From NCBI RefSeq assembly GCF_005871205.1, contig NZ_SWKM01000011.1, forward strand, positions 1,302,001 through 1,366,000: a stretch of 64,000 bases of DNA. Reading direction: 5' to 3'. The notes below the pieces were generated by a model. That model had not been told where the DNA came from. It saw nothing but the letters and a program-made list of their open reading frames with translations, and ran no database searches. Shown piece by piece: positions 9,768-18,982 of the stretch. The stretch comes from Marinobacter alexandrii (GTDB lineage: Bacteria; Pseudomonadota; Gammaproteobacteria; Pseudomonadales; Oleiphilaceae). Numbering within the stretch: position 1 is the stretch's first letter; every line of letters begins with the position of its first letter. The position numbers were made by a program, and so were the translations under genes.

Positions 9768-9799
9768 TAAAAACAAAAAGGCCAGCTAATAAGCTGGCC
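9768..9799 (-). terminator. Terminator of the response-regulator transcript
   Basis: On the minus strand, GGCCAGC, 6-nt loop, GCTGGCC, then TTTTTGTTTTT. It ends the leftward transcript from 10991 and lies just past the small open frame at 9838-9984. The interval 9638-9767 beyond it holds only the upstream region of the AraC-type gene. Confidence 0.8.
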
Positions 9800-9837
9800 C
9801 AAAGATAAGGAAAGAACGAAAGTGCCTGAAAAATTCG

Positions 9838-9984
9838 TTAATCCGGTGGATCTCTGTCAGTAAGCTGGCCCATATGGCGGCGGAGGTACTGCACGGCTCC
9901 TCCGCCATGGGGGATACTGCTTAAATCCACAATCTCAGAATAGGGCTTTCGCTTATCAGTGTCTGTGGGTGATGTGTGTCGCAC
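9838..9984 (-). CDS. Possible small protein downstream of response regulator
   Basis: 48-codon frame from a GTG at 9982-9984 to TAA at 9838-9840. The translation is MRHTSPTDTDKRKPY..., then EIVDLSSIPHGGGAVQYL and RRHMGQLTDRDPPD. It starts 35 bp after the stop of the response regulator and ends 39 bp before that transcript's terminator, so it lies inside the transcript. No good ribosome site precedes the GTG, and no ATG is available upstream in frame. Composition looks protein-like, with an amphipathic middle and a charged end, but length gives little statistical support. It may instead be untranslated 3' sequence. Confidence 0.35.
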   Translation of the reverse strand: MRHTSPTDTDKRKPYSEIVDLSSIPHGGGAVQYLRRHMGQLTDRDPPD

Positions 9985-10019
9985 TGTTACGGAGTGTTTG
10001 CAAACCCACCAGCCGCGTA

Positions 10020-10991
10020 TCAGGCCCCGGTTTCCATTTCCGGCACTGTTTCGGTGAATCGACGGGTTTCATAGGCGTCCACCAGGCCCTGAACGGCGGT
10101 GCGCTCTACATCCTGTACCAATGGCGTGCCGTGCTCGGCGTCTGCCTTACACAGCACCATGCCCGCTTCCAGCGAGATATAGCCGGCGGTAGTTTTCAGG
10201 GCCTTGTGGTTGATGCCATCAAACACCCGCCGAAACGCGGTGATCGTGCAGTGATCGCTGTTCGGGAAGTGGGCAATGACAGCGTACTGGTTATCACCAA
10301 CCCGGCACAGAGAATCAATAGGACGCACCAGGGTAGTCAGGCGCCGTGCGATGCCCACCGCCAGTTCGCTCATCACCGAGGGCGAGTGCTTGCGCTTGAG
10401 GTCTTGCCAGTTGCGAATACCGCATAACACATAGGCGCAGGCGCCGCCGCGGGATTCGGCATGGCGCAGAATTTTTGCCAGGCGATCACGACTGTACAGG
10501 TTATTGCCCAGGCCAGTTTCCAGATCAATGACGTTGGTGGCTTCCAGTTCGCGGTTGTTCTCCACCAGCAGAGCATTGGCTTTGAGCAAGGTATTCTGCC
10601 GATCCGCCATGCGGTCTGCCGCAAAGATCCTGGGGATCAATTGCTTGGTCATGTCGGATTTGTAGATGAAGTCGTCCACGCCCCGGTCGAAGGCTTCCGA
10701 CAGTGCGGCAATGCTTTCGCGGGCGGTCAGCAGAATCACATAGGTGTAGTGATTACTCTGCTCATCCTGTTGCCTAACCTGGTCGGTGAGCTGCAAGCCA
10801 TCCATCTCGGGCATCAACCAGTCGGCAATCAGTACGCTGACGGGGCGCTGCTCAATGAGTTCCAGCGCGGCGGAGGCGTTATTGACGATGCGTACGTCGC
10901 GATATCCGGCATTTCGCAGCGTTCGGCCAACCACCATACTGCTGAATTTGGCGTCGTCAACGACGAGGATGGGTAAGTCCAGGTTTGGCAT
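10020..10991 (-). CDS. Response regulator with degenerate GGDEF domain
   Basis: 323 residues. An N-terminal receiver domain has all phosphorylation residues: acidic pocket D12-D13, phospho-acceptor D57 (LIADWLMPEMDG), T89 and K111. A C-terminal domain has the layout of a GGDEF cyclase (DLETGLGNNLYSRDRL, residues about 156-170), but the signature at about 231-235 reads VGDNQ instead of GG(D/E)EF, so cyclase activity is not expected. It could still bind nucleotide or serve as a dimer or effector module. No histidine kinase is adjacent. The last 30 residues are not recognised. Confidence 0.85.
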   Translation of the reverse strand: MPNLDLPILVVDDAKFSSMVVGRTLRNAGYRDVRIVNNASAALELIEQRPVSVLIADWLMPEMDGLQLTDQVRQQDEQSNHYTYVILLTARESIAALSEAFDRGVDDFIYKSDMTKQLIPRIFAADRMADRQNTLLKANALLVENNRELEATNVIDLETGLGNNLYSRDRLAKILRHAESRGGACAYVLCGIRNWQDLKRKHSPSVMSELAVGIARRLTTLVRPIDSLCRVGDNQYAVIAHFPNSDHCTITAFRRVFDGINHKALKTTAGYISLEAGMVLCKADAEHGTPLVQDVERTAVQGLVDAYETRRFTETVPEMETGA

Positions 10992-11142
10992 TGTTATCGA
11001 CTTCTCATCAGCCCATGGTCAGATGCGTCGCCCCATGCCGGGTGCGGTCCGGCGTGGGTCTTGGTATGCTTTGGCACCTTGAACATCCGGGAATAAATTT
11101 AGGCCACAGTATAACCTCAGTGGCTGCTGGAGAATAACGACC

Positions 11143-11625
11143 ATGCCTTCTTTTGACATAGTTTCTGAAATTGATCTGCACGAAGTCACTAACGCGGTGG
11201 ACCAGGCCAAGAAAGACCTGGCCACCCGCTGGGATTTCAAGAACGTGGAAGCGAATATCGAGCGCGATGAAAAAGGCATTACCATCAGCGCCGAACAGGA
11301 GTTCCAGCTGGAACAGCTGATGGACATGCTGCGAATGGCCTTTGCCAAGCGCAAAATTGACGCCCGCGCCCTGTCCGAAGACGGCGAGAGCAAAGCCGGC
11401 AAGCTGGTAAAACAGCACCTGTTGCTGAAGCAGGGCATTGAGACCGACATGGCGAAAAAGATCGTGAAAATGATCAAGGACGCCAAGCTGAAAGTACAAG
11501 CCAGCATCCAGGGCGACAAAGTCCGGGTGACCGGCAAGAAGCGGGATGACCTCCAGGCCGCGATGGCGATGCTGCGCGAGGCTGAGCTGGATATCCCGCT
11601 GCAATTCAACAACTTTCGCGACTGA
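11143..11625 (+). CDS. yajQ: YajQ family nucleotide-binding protein
   Basis: 160 residues matching YajQ end to end: [29 protein letters not shown], and the C-terminal [12 protein letters not shown] and QFNNFRD. The family has two ferredoxin-like folds. Members bind RNA or nucleotides, and the Xanthomonas orthologue is reported to bind cyclic-di-GMP and act with a transcription factor. The ribosome site is GGAG. It is followed 15 bp later by the AmpG-like permease, so the two may be co-transcribed. Confidence 0.95.
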   Translation: MPSFDIVSEIDLHEVTNAVDQAKKDLATRWDFKNVEANIERDEKGITISAEQEFQLEQLMDMLRMAFAKRKIDARALSEDGESKAGKLVKQHLLLKQGIETDMAKKIVKMIKDAKLKVQASIQGDKVRVTGKKRDDLQAAMAMLREAELDIPLQFNNFRD

Positions 11626-11640
11626 GTCGGAGGTTTCACC

Positions 11641-13053
11641 ATCTTCTCCAGCGACCGCCGCGCCCTAATCCGGGAAGCGATTTACACCTACACGCGATGG
11701 CAGGTTGTTGCCCTGCTGTTTCTCGGGTTCTCGGCGGGGCTGCCGTTCCTGCTGGTGTTTTCCACCCTCAACGCCCGGCTCGCGAACGTAGGAGTGGAAA
11801 CCGCCACCATCGGTTTCTTTAGCTGGCTGGGGCTTACTTATTCCATCAAGGTGCTTTGGGCTCCAGTGGTGGATCGGCTAAAATTACCGATCCTGGACCA
11901 CCTGTTTGGCAAGCGGCGAAGCTGGATTTTGCTTGCCCAGGCTGGGATTGCGACGGGCCTTTATTTCATGGCTACAGTTGATCCGCTGTCAGCGACTGAA
12001 ACACTTGCGTTGTTCGGGCTATTAGTGGCTTTCTCCTCTGCTACGCAGGACGTTGCGATCGATGCCTACCGGATTGAAATAGCGGAAGAGAGACTGCAAG
12101 CCGCATTGGCGGCAACGTATATTTTTGGCTATCGGGTAGCATTGTTGGTTGCCGGTGGCGGCGCTCTTGTGCTCTCCGCAAGTATGTCGTGGGAGGCCGT
12201 CTATCTGATCATGGCGACCCTGGTCGGTGTGGGCGCGGTAACGGTACTAGTCATCAAAGAGCCTCAGGTAAATCATTTTGCTGCAGCTCAAGATATTGCC
12301 CTTAAAATTGAAAAACATGCTTCGAGTCGTTCACATCTTCCACAGCCAGTTGCGAGATTCCTAGGCTGGTTCTACGCCGCGGTAGCCGGACCTTTTCAAG
12401 ATTTTTTACAACGCTACAAAGAGTTAGCGGTAGCTATTTTGATTTTGGTAGCGGTCTACCGAATTTCAGATATCGCGATGGGCGTAATGGCGAATCCCTT
12501 CTATTTAAGTTTTATGGGTTTCACTACCGCTGAAGTCGGCTATGTCACTAAGATCTTCGGTTTTTTTATGACTATCGTCGGATCGTTAGTGGGTGGCGTT
12601 CTAGTAATGCAATACGGTGTAAGAAAAATTTTGCTAGCCGGAGCCATTATGACGGCGGCTACTAACCTTCTGTTCGTTTTGCTCGCTCAATACCCTCCGG
12701 ACGTGGTCACGCTGGCAGTTGTGGTCAGTGCAGACAACCTCAGTGGCGGTATGGCTAATGTCGCCCTGATTGCTTGGCTTTCCAGTATGACCAGTGCTTC
12801 ATTCACCGCCACCCAGTACGCATTATTTAGCTCGCTAATGACTCTGCCGGGCAAATTTCTCGGTGGTTTCTCGGGTATCGTGGTGGCAGATTTCGGTTAT
12901 GCTGAGTTTTTCACTATCTCAGCCATAATGGGTGTCCCAGCAATTATTCTTGTGCTGTTTCTGATGAGCCGAGGTGATCGGCTGGACGCACTGGCACCAC
13001 GAAAGGCCGAGACAGTTGAGCCAGACTCAGAACCGGCTCTGAAGGAGTCCTGA
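11641..13053 (+). CDS. AmpG-like major facilitator permease with apparent AUC start
   Basis: About 470 residues with a dozen hydrophobic segments, in the AmpG group of the MFS, which imports anhydro-muropeptides during cell-wall recycling. Family features are REAIYTYTRWQVVALLFLGFSAG (given as the start of TM1), WSK/WAPVVDR in loop 2-3 (VLWAPVVDRLKLP) and GKRRSW. The first standard start in frame is GTG at 11755, which would delete TM1. The frame is open back to a TGA at 11623, and the only codon with a well-spaced GGAGG (11629-11633) is ATC at 11641, so I place the start there. The centre and 3' half are visibly richer in A/T than the first 250 bp and the neighbours. Confidence 0.82.
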   Translation: MFSSDRRALIREAIYTYTRWQVVALLFLGFSAGLPFLLVFSTLNARLANVGVETATIGFFSWLGLTYSIKVLWAPVVDRLKLPILDHLFGKRRSWILLAQAGIATGLYFMATVDPLSATETLALFGLLVAFSSATQDVAIDAYRIEIAEERLQAALAATYIFGYRVALLVAGGGALVLSASMSWEAVYLIMATLVGVGAVTVLVIKEPQVNHFAAAQDIALKIEKHASSRSHLPQPVARFLGWFYAAVAGPFQDFLQRYKELAVAILILVAVYRISDIAMGVMANPFYLSFMGFTTAEVGYVTKIFGFFMTIVGSLVGGVLVMQYGVRKILLAGAIMTAATNLLFVLLAQYPPDVVTLAVVVSADNLSGGMANVALIAWLSSMTSASFTATQYALFSSLMTLPGKFLGGFSGIVVADFGYAEFFTISAIMGVPAIILVLFLMSRGDRLDALAPRKAETVEPDSEPALKES

Positions 13054-13056
13054 CCC

Positions 13057-13365
13057 ATGGAGCCAACCAAGGATCAGAAAATCTGGCAGGTGGTTCTGAG
13101 CATTCCGAAAGGTAAGGTGGCCAGCTACGGACAAGTCGCCGACATGGCCGGCCTCGGCCGGCAAGCCAGGTATATCGGACGGGCGTTAGGAAAACTCCCA
13201 GCAGGACATTCCGTGCCCTGGTACCGAGTAATCCGCAGCAACGGACAGATCGCCTTCCCGGAAGGCTCGTCGACGTTCATAAAGCAAAAAGCGCTGCTAG
13301 AGCAAGACGGCATTGAAGTAAAAAACGGCAAGATCAACCTACGCCAATACCAATGGCAGCCCTAG
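13057..13365 (+). CDS. Alkyltransferase-like protein (MGMT/ATL family)
   Basis: 102 residues, the size of free-standing ATL proteins. It has the O6-alkylguanine-DNA alkyltransferase fold: IPKGKVASYGQVADMAG, then GLGRQARYIGRAL with the DNA-binding arginine finger. The active-site Cys of the PCHR motif is replaced by Trp (PWYR, W55), so it cannot accept alkyl groups. ATL proteins bind O6-alkylguanine lesions and flag them for nucleotide excision repair. Its start lies 3 bp after the permease stop, and its ribosome site AAGGAG is inside that gene, implying translational coupling. Confidence 0.93.
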   Translation: MEPTKDQKIWQVVLSIPKGKVASYGQVADMAGLGRQARYIGRALGKLPAGHSVPWYRVIRSNGQIAFPEGSSTFIKQKALLEQDGIEVKNGKINLRQYQWQP

Positions 13366-13406
13366 TGTTTACTCGTTATCAGTAGGCTAATTTTCAAAGT
13401 TCAATC

Positions 13407-13499
13407 GGTCAGGGGGCGGGGTGTCTTTTCTGCCGGAAAAAAGATGTCTGAGCGAAGCGAGTTCGTTTTCCAGAAGAAAAGACACCCCGCCCCCTGACC
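13407..13499. repeat. Long inverted repeat between convergent genes
   Basis: Two perfect 25-bp arms, 13407-13431 and 13475-13499, one the exact reverse complement of the other. Outer ends read GGTCAGGGGGCGGGG and CCCCGCCCCCTGACC. A further GGAAAA/TTTTCC pair (13435-13440, 13466-13471) continues the stem after a few unpaired bases. The interior carries CTGAGCGAAGCGAG, itself partly self-complementary. It sits between the convergent ATL and SDR genes and could stop transcription from both sides, though no U-tract follows either arm. The structure resembles a dispersed intergenic element; no second copy is in this window. Confidence 0.85.
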
Positions 13500-13518
13500 A
13501 GCCCCCAAAACCTAAAGG

Positions 13519-14280
13519 CTACAGCCGCAAAGCCCCATCAACCTCAATCATCCGCCCCGACATATAATCATTCTCAAAAATAAACGCCGCCGCCGAAGCA
13601 ATCTCCTCCGGCTTGCCCATCCGCTTCAGCGGAATCCCGGCCGTCATCTTCTCTAACGCCTCCGGCTTCATCGACGCCGTCATCTCCGTCTCAATAAAGC
13701 CCGGCGCAATCCCCATGCAGCGAATGCCATAACGCGCCAGCTCCTTCGCCCACACCGGCACCAAAGCAGCTACGCCGGCTTTTGCCGCCGAATAATTACT
13801 CTGCCCCATGTTGCCGGCCCGGGAAATCGAAGCAATATTAATGATCACACCCTGGTCGCCATTCTTGATCATCTGGGTAGATGCTTCCCGACCACACAGG
13901 AAAACCCCGGTCAGATTCACATCAATCACCGCCTGCCACTGAGCAAGCTCCATGCGCTTCTCAATCTGGCCGTCCTTACCCTTCACCATCAGGCCGTCCC
14001 GGAGGATGCCAGCGTTATTAATGAGTCCATTCAACCGGCCGAAGTCTCCCACGATGCCCTCGAACGTGTGAGCAACGTCCTCTTCTTTCGCCACATTACA
14101 GACGTAGGTCTTGGCATCGCCGCCGGCCCGCTTGCAGGCCTCGGCTGCTTCGGCCAGTTTCTCCGGCATCAAATCAATTAGCGCGAGCCGCGCACCCTTG
14201 GCCGCCAGATATTCTGCCATGGCACGGCCAAGCCCCTGGCCGCCGCCGGTAATTGCAATCACGGAATCTTGAAGTTTCAT
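13519..14280 (-). CDS. SDR-family oxidoreductase, FabG-like
   Basis: 253 residues, classical short-chain dehydrogenase/reductase. NAD(P)-binding TGGGQGLG is at 11-18, NNAG at 88-91, and the catalytic triad is S151, Y163, K167 (YSAAK). The C-terminal GRMIEVDGALRL matches FabG-type proteins. It probably reduces a 3-oxoacyl thioester or a related ketone; the substrate is not determined. It diverges from fxsA and converges on the ATL gene across the long inverted repeat. Confidence 0.9.
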   Translation of the reverse strand: MKLQDSVIAITGGGQGLGRAMAEYLAAKGARLALIDLMPEKLAEAAEACKRAGGDAKTYVCNVAKEEDVAHTFEGIVGDFGRLNGLINNAGILRDGLMVKGKDGQIEKRMELAQWQAVIDVNLTGVFLCGREASTQMIKNGDQGVIINIASISRAGNMGQSNYSAAKAGVAALVPVWAKELARYGIRCMGIAPGFIETEMTASMKPEALEKMTAGIPLKRMGKPEEIASAAAFIFENDYMSGRMIEVDGALRL

Positions 14281-14311
14281 GTTTTGCCCTAATCAACAAA
14301 GTCAGGTGGTG

Positions 14312-14340
14312 TTGCGTGTGCTGAGTGCGCGGAGTATACC
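14312..14340 (+). promoter_or_regulatory. Candidate sigma70 promoter for fxsA
   Basis: TTGCGT, 17 nt, TATACC. Spacing is optimal and both hexamers match at four of six positions. The predicted start is near 14347, giving a leader of about 30 nt before the chosen fxsA ATG. Confidence 0.5.
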
Positions 14341-14377
14341 AGACCTTCTAAAACCCACTTCAGACCCTGAGGTTCTG

Positions 14378-14923
14378 ATGTCCGTGTTCCTTTTTCTTTT
14401 TATCGTTATGCCAGTGGCCGAAATGGCTGTGCTCATCAAAGTGGGCGGGGTTATCGGTGTGCTGAATACCATCGGGCTGGTGTTGCTGACTGCGGTCATT
14501 GGTGCCTGGCTGCTTCGGCAGCAGGGCCTGGCCACCTTGCTGAAGGCCAACCAGCGCCTGAACAGCGGTGAGCTACCCGCGAAAGAAGTCGCCGAAGGGC
14601 TGATCCTGGCGGTCGGCGGAGCGTTGTTACTGACCCCCGGCTTTATCACCGACACCATCGGTTTCCTGTGCCTTCTCCCGGGCTCTCGTCACTGGCTGGC
14701 GTCCCAGGCCCTGAAGCGCATGGTGGTTTCCGGCCAGAGCCGGGGCTTTCATTTCCGAGCGGGGGGAGGCACCGGTCCTTTCGGTCAGGATCCCTTTGGT
14801 GGCGCCGGTGAAAACCCCTTCGGCAGGCAGCGTCCGTTTGATCGTGACAGCGAGGGCAACATCATCGAAGGCGAGTATCAGGACCAGACCGAAACCGACC
14901 ATGATCGCATCGAAAAAAAGTGA
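14378..14923 (+). CDS. fxsA: FxsA family membrane protein
   Basis: 181 residues. The first 115 hold the FxsA domain with several membrane segments: FLFLFIVMPVAEMAVLIKVGG, then IGLVLLTAVIGAWLLRQQG and ALLLTPGFITDTIGFLCLLPG. The cytosolic tail is Gly/Phe/Asp-rich. E. coli FxsA, when overproduced, relieves F-plasmid exclusion of phage T7; its normal role is unclear. I chose the ATG at 14378 for its GAGG site and family start; the upstream 33 codons overlap the divergent SDR promoter region. The position just before groESL is conserved in many gammaproteobacteria. Confidence 0.92.
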   Translation: MSVFLFLFIVMPVAEMAVLIKVGGVIGVLNTIGLVLLTAVIGAWLLRQQGLATLLKANQRLNSGELPAKEVAEGLILAVGGALLLTPGFITDTIGFLCLLPGSRHWLASQALKRMVVSGQSRGFHFRAGGGTGPFGQDPFGGAGENPFGRQRPFDRDSEGNIIEGEYQDQTETDHDRIEKK

Positions 14924-14943
14924 AAAATTTTGAGGGTGAGGTG

Positions 14944-14970
14944 TTGAAAACCCCTACGCCAACCCCACAT
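14944..14970 (+). promoter_or_regulatory. Candidate sigma32 heat-shock promoter for groESL
   Basis: TTGAAA, 13 nt, CCCCACAT, close to the sigma32 pattern (CTTGAAA, 13-14 nt, CCCCAT-T). It lies about 150 bp upstream of groES. No CIRCE inverted repeat was seen in 14924-15120. Confidence 0.55.
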
Positions 14971-15120
14971 AAGTTCCACAAGTTCGCCGCAGGCTGATAA
15001 CGGCTGGAAAACAGCAAGTTAGGCAGCCGGGCAATTTGGCCGGATGATGCTTTGCAAGTCCGACCTTTTTAACAGCAAATGTCATTGCCACATTAATCTG
15101 ACTATTGGAGAAGCCGAGCA

Positions 15121-15408
15121 ATGAAAATTCGTCCGCTACACGATCGTGTTGTCGTGCGCCGTAAGGAAGAAGAAGAGAAAACAGCAGGTGGCATCGTGCT
15201 GCCTGGTAACGCCAAAGAGAAGCCTTCCCAGGGCGAAGTGGTTGCCGTTGGCAACGGTCGCATCCTGGATAATGGTGAAACGCGCGCGCTGGCGGTAAAG
15301 GTGGGTGACACCGTAGTTTTCGGCCAGTATGCCGGGAACACCGTAAAGGTCGATGACGAAGAGCTGCTCATCATGAGCGAGAACGACATTTACGGCGTGC
15401 TTGAGTGA
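15121..15408 (+). CDS. groES: Co-chaperonin GroES
   Basis: 95 residues, full length. [20 protein letters not shown] begins the beta-barrel, the mobile-loop region is [19 protein letters not shown], and the C-terminus is YGVLE. Seven subunits cap the GroEL chamber in the cytosol. It is followed 78 bp later by groEL in the usual operon, with a sigma32-like site upstream. Confidence 0.98.
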   Translation: MKIRPLHDRVVVRRKEEEEKTAGGIVLPGNAKEKPSQGEVVAVGNGRILDNGETRALAVKVGDTVVFGQYAGNTVKVDDEELLIMSENDIYGVLE

Positions 15409-15468
15409 TCGCTTAGGCGACTCGCACGAACCCTCATTAATCCGATTTATTCAGTAACTTCGGTTTAA

Positions 15469-17139
<1,671 letters not shown>

Positions 17140-17196
17140 TGCCGGCCTGATCCCAGCCATGCTCGGAGCGATCCGGGCGTGGCCCGATCGACCCTG

Positions 17197-17240
17197 AAAA
17201 CCCCGCGTCAGTTCGCACTGGCGCGGGGTTTTTGTTTTTT
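17197..17240 (+). terminator. Terminator of groESL
   Basis: Stem AAAACCCCGCG/CGCGGGGTTTT with an inner CAGT/ACTG pairing, then a T-rich tract ending in six T. Confidence 0.92.
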
Positions 17241-17305
17241 TCTCATGAACTTGCCTCAGGCCTTTGCTAGACTCGGCTACCGATTAATTGTCTGTGTGTA
17301 CCCGA

Positions 17306-18097
17306 ATGAGCGACGCTGAATCCAAAACCTTTCTTCGCCCTGGCAAGCTGGTCCTGTTGGGCTTGCTGGCGTTGGTGGTGTATGCGATCGCTTTACTGTT
17401 CTGGGTGCCGGCAGGATGGGTATGGCAGCAGGCATCCAGCCAGGTTTCCCTGCCCCAGCAGGTGGAGATCCGGCAGGTGTCCGGACGGATTTGGGACGGT
17501 GCCGCCGGATTGGTGATGGCGGGTTACCCATTGCGCGTGGACTGGCAACTGGGCTGGCCCTCACTGACCGAGCTGTCACTTCCGGTCGACCTTTCTATTG
17601 CCTCATCCCAATCTGAAATTGAAGGCGATGTCACCGTCGCCTGGCCCCAACGGGCCGAAATCAATGCCAATGGCCAGGTAGTAGTCAGCGAATTTAAAGA
17701 CCTGATTCGTCGCAGTGGCGGCGCCATGATCGAGGGTAATGTCTCCATCGATCAGTTTAATCTGGTATGGGAAGACAATCGCATCACCCTGGCTGAAGGA
17801 CTTGGCCGGTGGGCCGGTGGCCAAGTTTCCTGGCCGATGGGTAATCGGACCGGCCAGGCCCGGTTCCCGCCCATGCAGGCCGAGCTTGATACCACTCAGG
17901 GCGGCGTTGCCCTCACAGTGGCGGAGCAGGGCGGTGATGGTCCGGCGGCCGATGCGCAAATCCTGTGGAACGGCATGATGGAACTCCGGGTCTATAAGCG
18001 CATGGTGGACCTGGCAGGTCAGCCCTGGTCAGATTCCGCAAGCCCTGGCGATGTGGTGTTCCGGGTCCGGCAGCCGTTGCTGCCAGGAGCGCGCTGA
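17306..18097 (+). CDS. gspN: Type II secretion system protein N
   Basis: 263 residues from the ATG at 17306; a TTG at 17288 in the same frame is less likely. One N-terminal membrane anchor (LVLLGLLALVVYAIALLFWV), then a periplasmic domain with the GspN signature (VSGRIWDGAAGLVMAGYPLRV, given as its core). GspN is an accessory inner-membrane component of some type II secretion systems. Its stop lies 1 bp before the gspC ATG. The upstream ribosome site is weak. Confidence 0.88.
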   Translation: MSDAESKTFLRPGKLVLLGLLALVVYAIALLFWVPAGWVWQQASSQVSLPQQVEIRQVSGRIWDGAAGLVMAGYPLRVDWQLGWPSLTELSLPVDLSIASSQSEIEGDVTVAWPQRAEINANGQVVVSEFKDLIRRSGGAMIEGNVSIDQFNLVWEDNRITLAEGLGRWAGGQVSWPMGNRTGQARFPPMQAELDTTQGGVALTVAEQGGDGPAADAQILWNGMMELRVYKRMVDLAGQPWSDSASPGDVVFRVRQPLLPGAR

Positions 18098-18098
18098 T

Positions 18099-18950
18099 AT
18101 GCCTGCGATGAACGCACAGACCCAAAGCCGATTGTCCCGAGCACTGGCTAACCTGTTGTTGGTGGGGCTGGTGATCTATCTCGGAATAGCGCTGGCCAAG
18201 GTGACCTGGTTGGCGGCCTGGGACGACAGACCAGTGCCGGTTGCGCCGGTCGCCGCTAGCGGCAATGCTGCGGACGGCTCGGGGTTGTCGTTCCCCATGG
18301 CCAGTTTCGAATTTTTTGGCCGGCCGCCAACGCAGGAGGGAGTCGCTGAAGTGGTCAAACGATCAGCGCCTGAGACCGGCCTGCGGCTGCGGCTTGAGGG
18401 CGTGCTTGTGGGACAGCGCCCGGAAGACTCCGGTGCTATAGTTGCAGGAAGTAACGGAGAAACGTCGTACTTTCGGGTCGGCGACATGCTGCCGGGCAAT
18501 GCCGAGCTGGCGGAAGTGGAGCCGAGCCGCATCCTGATTCGCCGGGGCGGTCGCTACGAATCACTGACGTTCGAGGAATCCGAATCCGGCGGGCTGGTTG
18601 CAGAAGCCATGGAACCGCCGATAGCATCGTCGCCGGATGCCTTTCTGGAAAGTGCCCGGGCACAGTTGGACAGCCAGGGCATAGCAGCGCTTAATGCCTA
18701 TGGCCTGAGCCCGGTGGATGACAGTGGAGCGTCTGGATATGTTTACAACGGTTCCAATGCCATGCTCAATGCCGTTAACCTTCAGGCCGGCGATGTGATT
18801 ACCGCCATCAACGGCCAGCGTCTGGGCGACATAGAACAGGACAAATCCCTGCTTGAGAGCTGGCGCGGCCAGGCTCAGGTGGATATAGAAATCGAGCGTG
18901 ACGGATCCATCCTCACCATCAGTTATGCCATACCCGAGCAGTGGCGCTGA
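18099..18950 (+). CDS. gspC: Type II secretion system protein C
   Basis: 283 residues. Short cytosolic N-terminus, one membrane segment (ALANLLLVGLVIYLGIALAK), a periplasmic homology region (LEGVLVGQRPEDSGAIVAGS, YFRVGDMLPG) that contacts the secretin, and a C-terminal PDZ-like domain (NLQAGDVITAINGQRL). GspC links the inner-membrane platform to GspD and helps choose substrates. The start at 18099 was chosen because AGGAG lies upstream and it follows gspN by one base; a second ATG is at 18108. Confidence 0.9.
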   Translation: MPAMNAQTQSRLSRALANLLLVGLVIYLGIALAKVTWLAAWDDRPVPVAPVAASGNAADGSGLSFPMASFEFFGRPPTQEGVAEVVKRSAPETGLRLRLEGVLVGQRPEDSGAIVAGSNGETSYFRVGDMLPGNAELAEVEPSRILIRRGGRYESLTFEESESGGLVAEAMEPPIASSPDAFLESARAQLDSQGIAALNAYGLSPVDDSGASGYVYNGSNAMLNAVNLQAGDVITAINGQRLGDIEQDKSLLESWRGQAQVDIEIERDGSILTISYAIPEQWR

Positions 18951-18982
18951 CCGGGTTCATCGATACAGGACGAAATCGCCAC

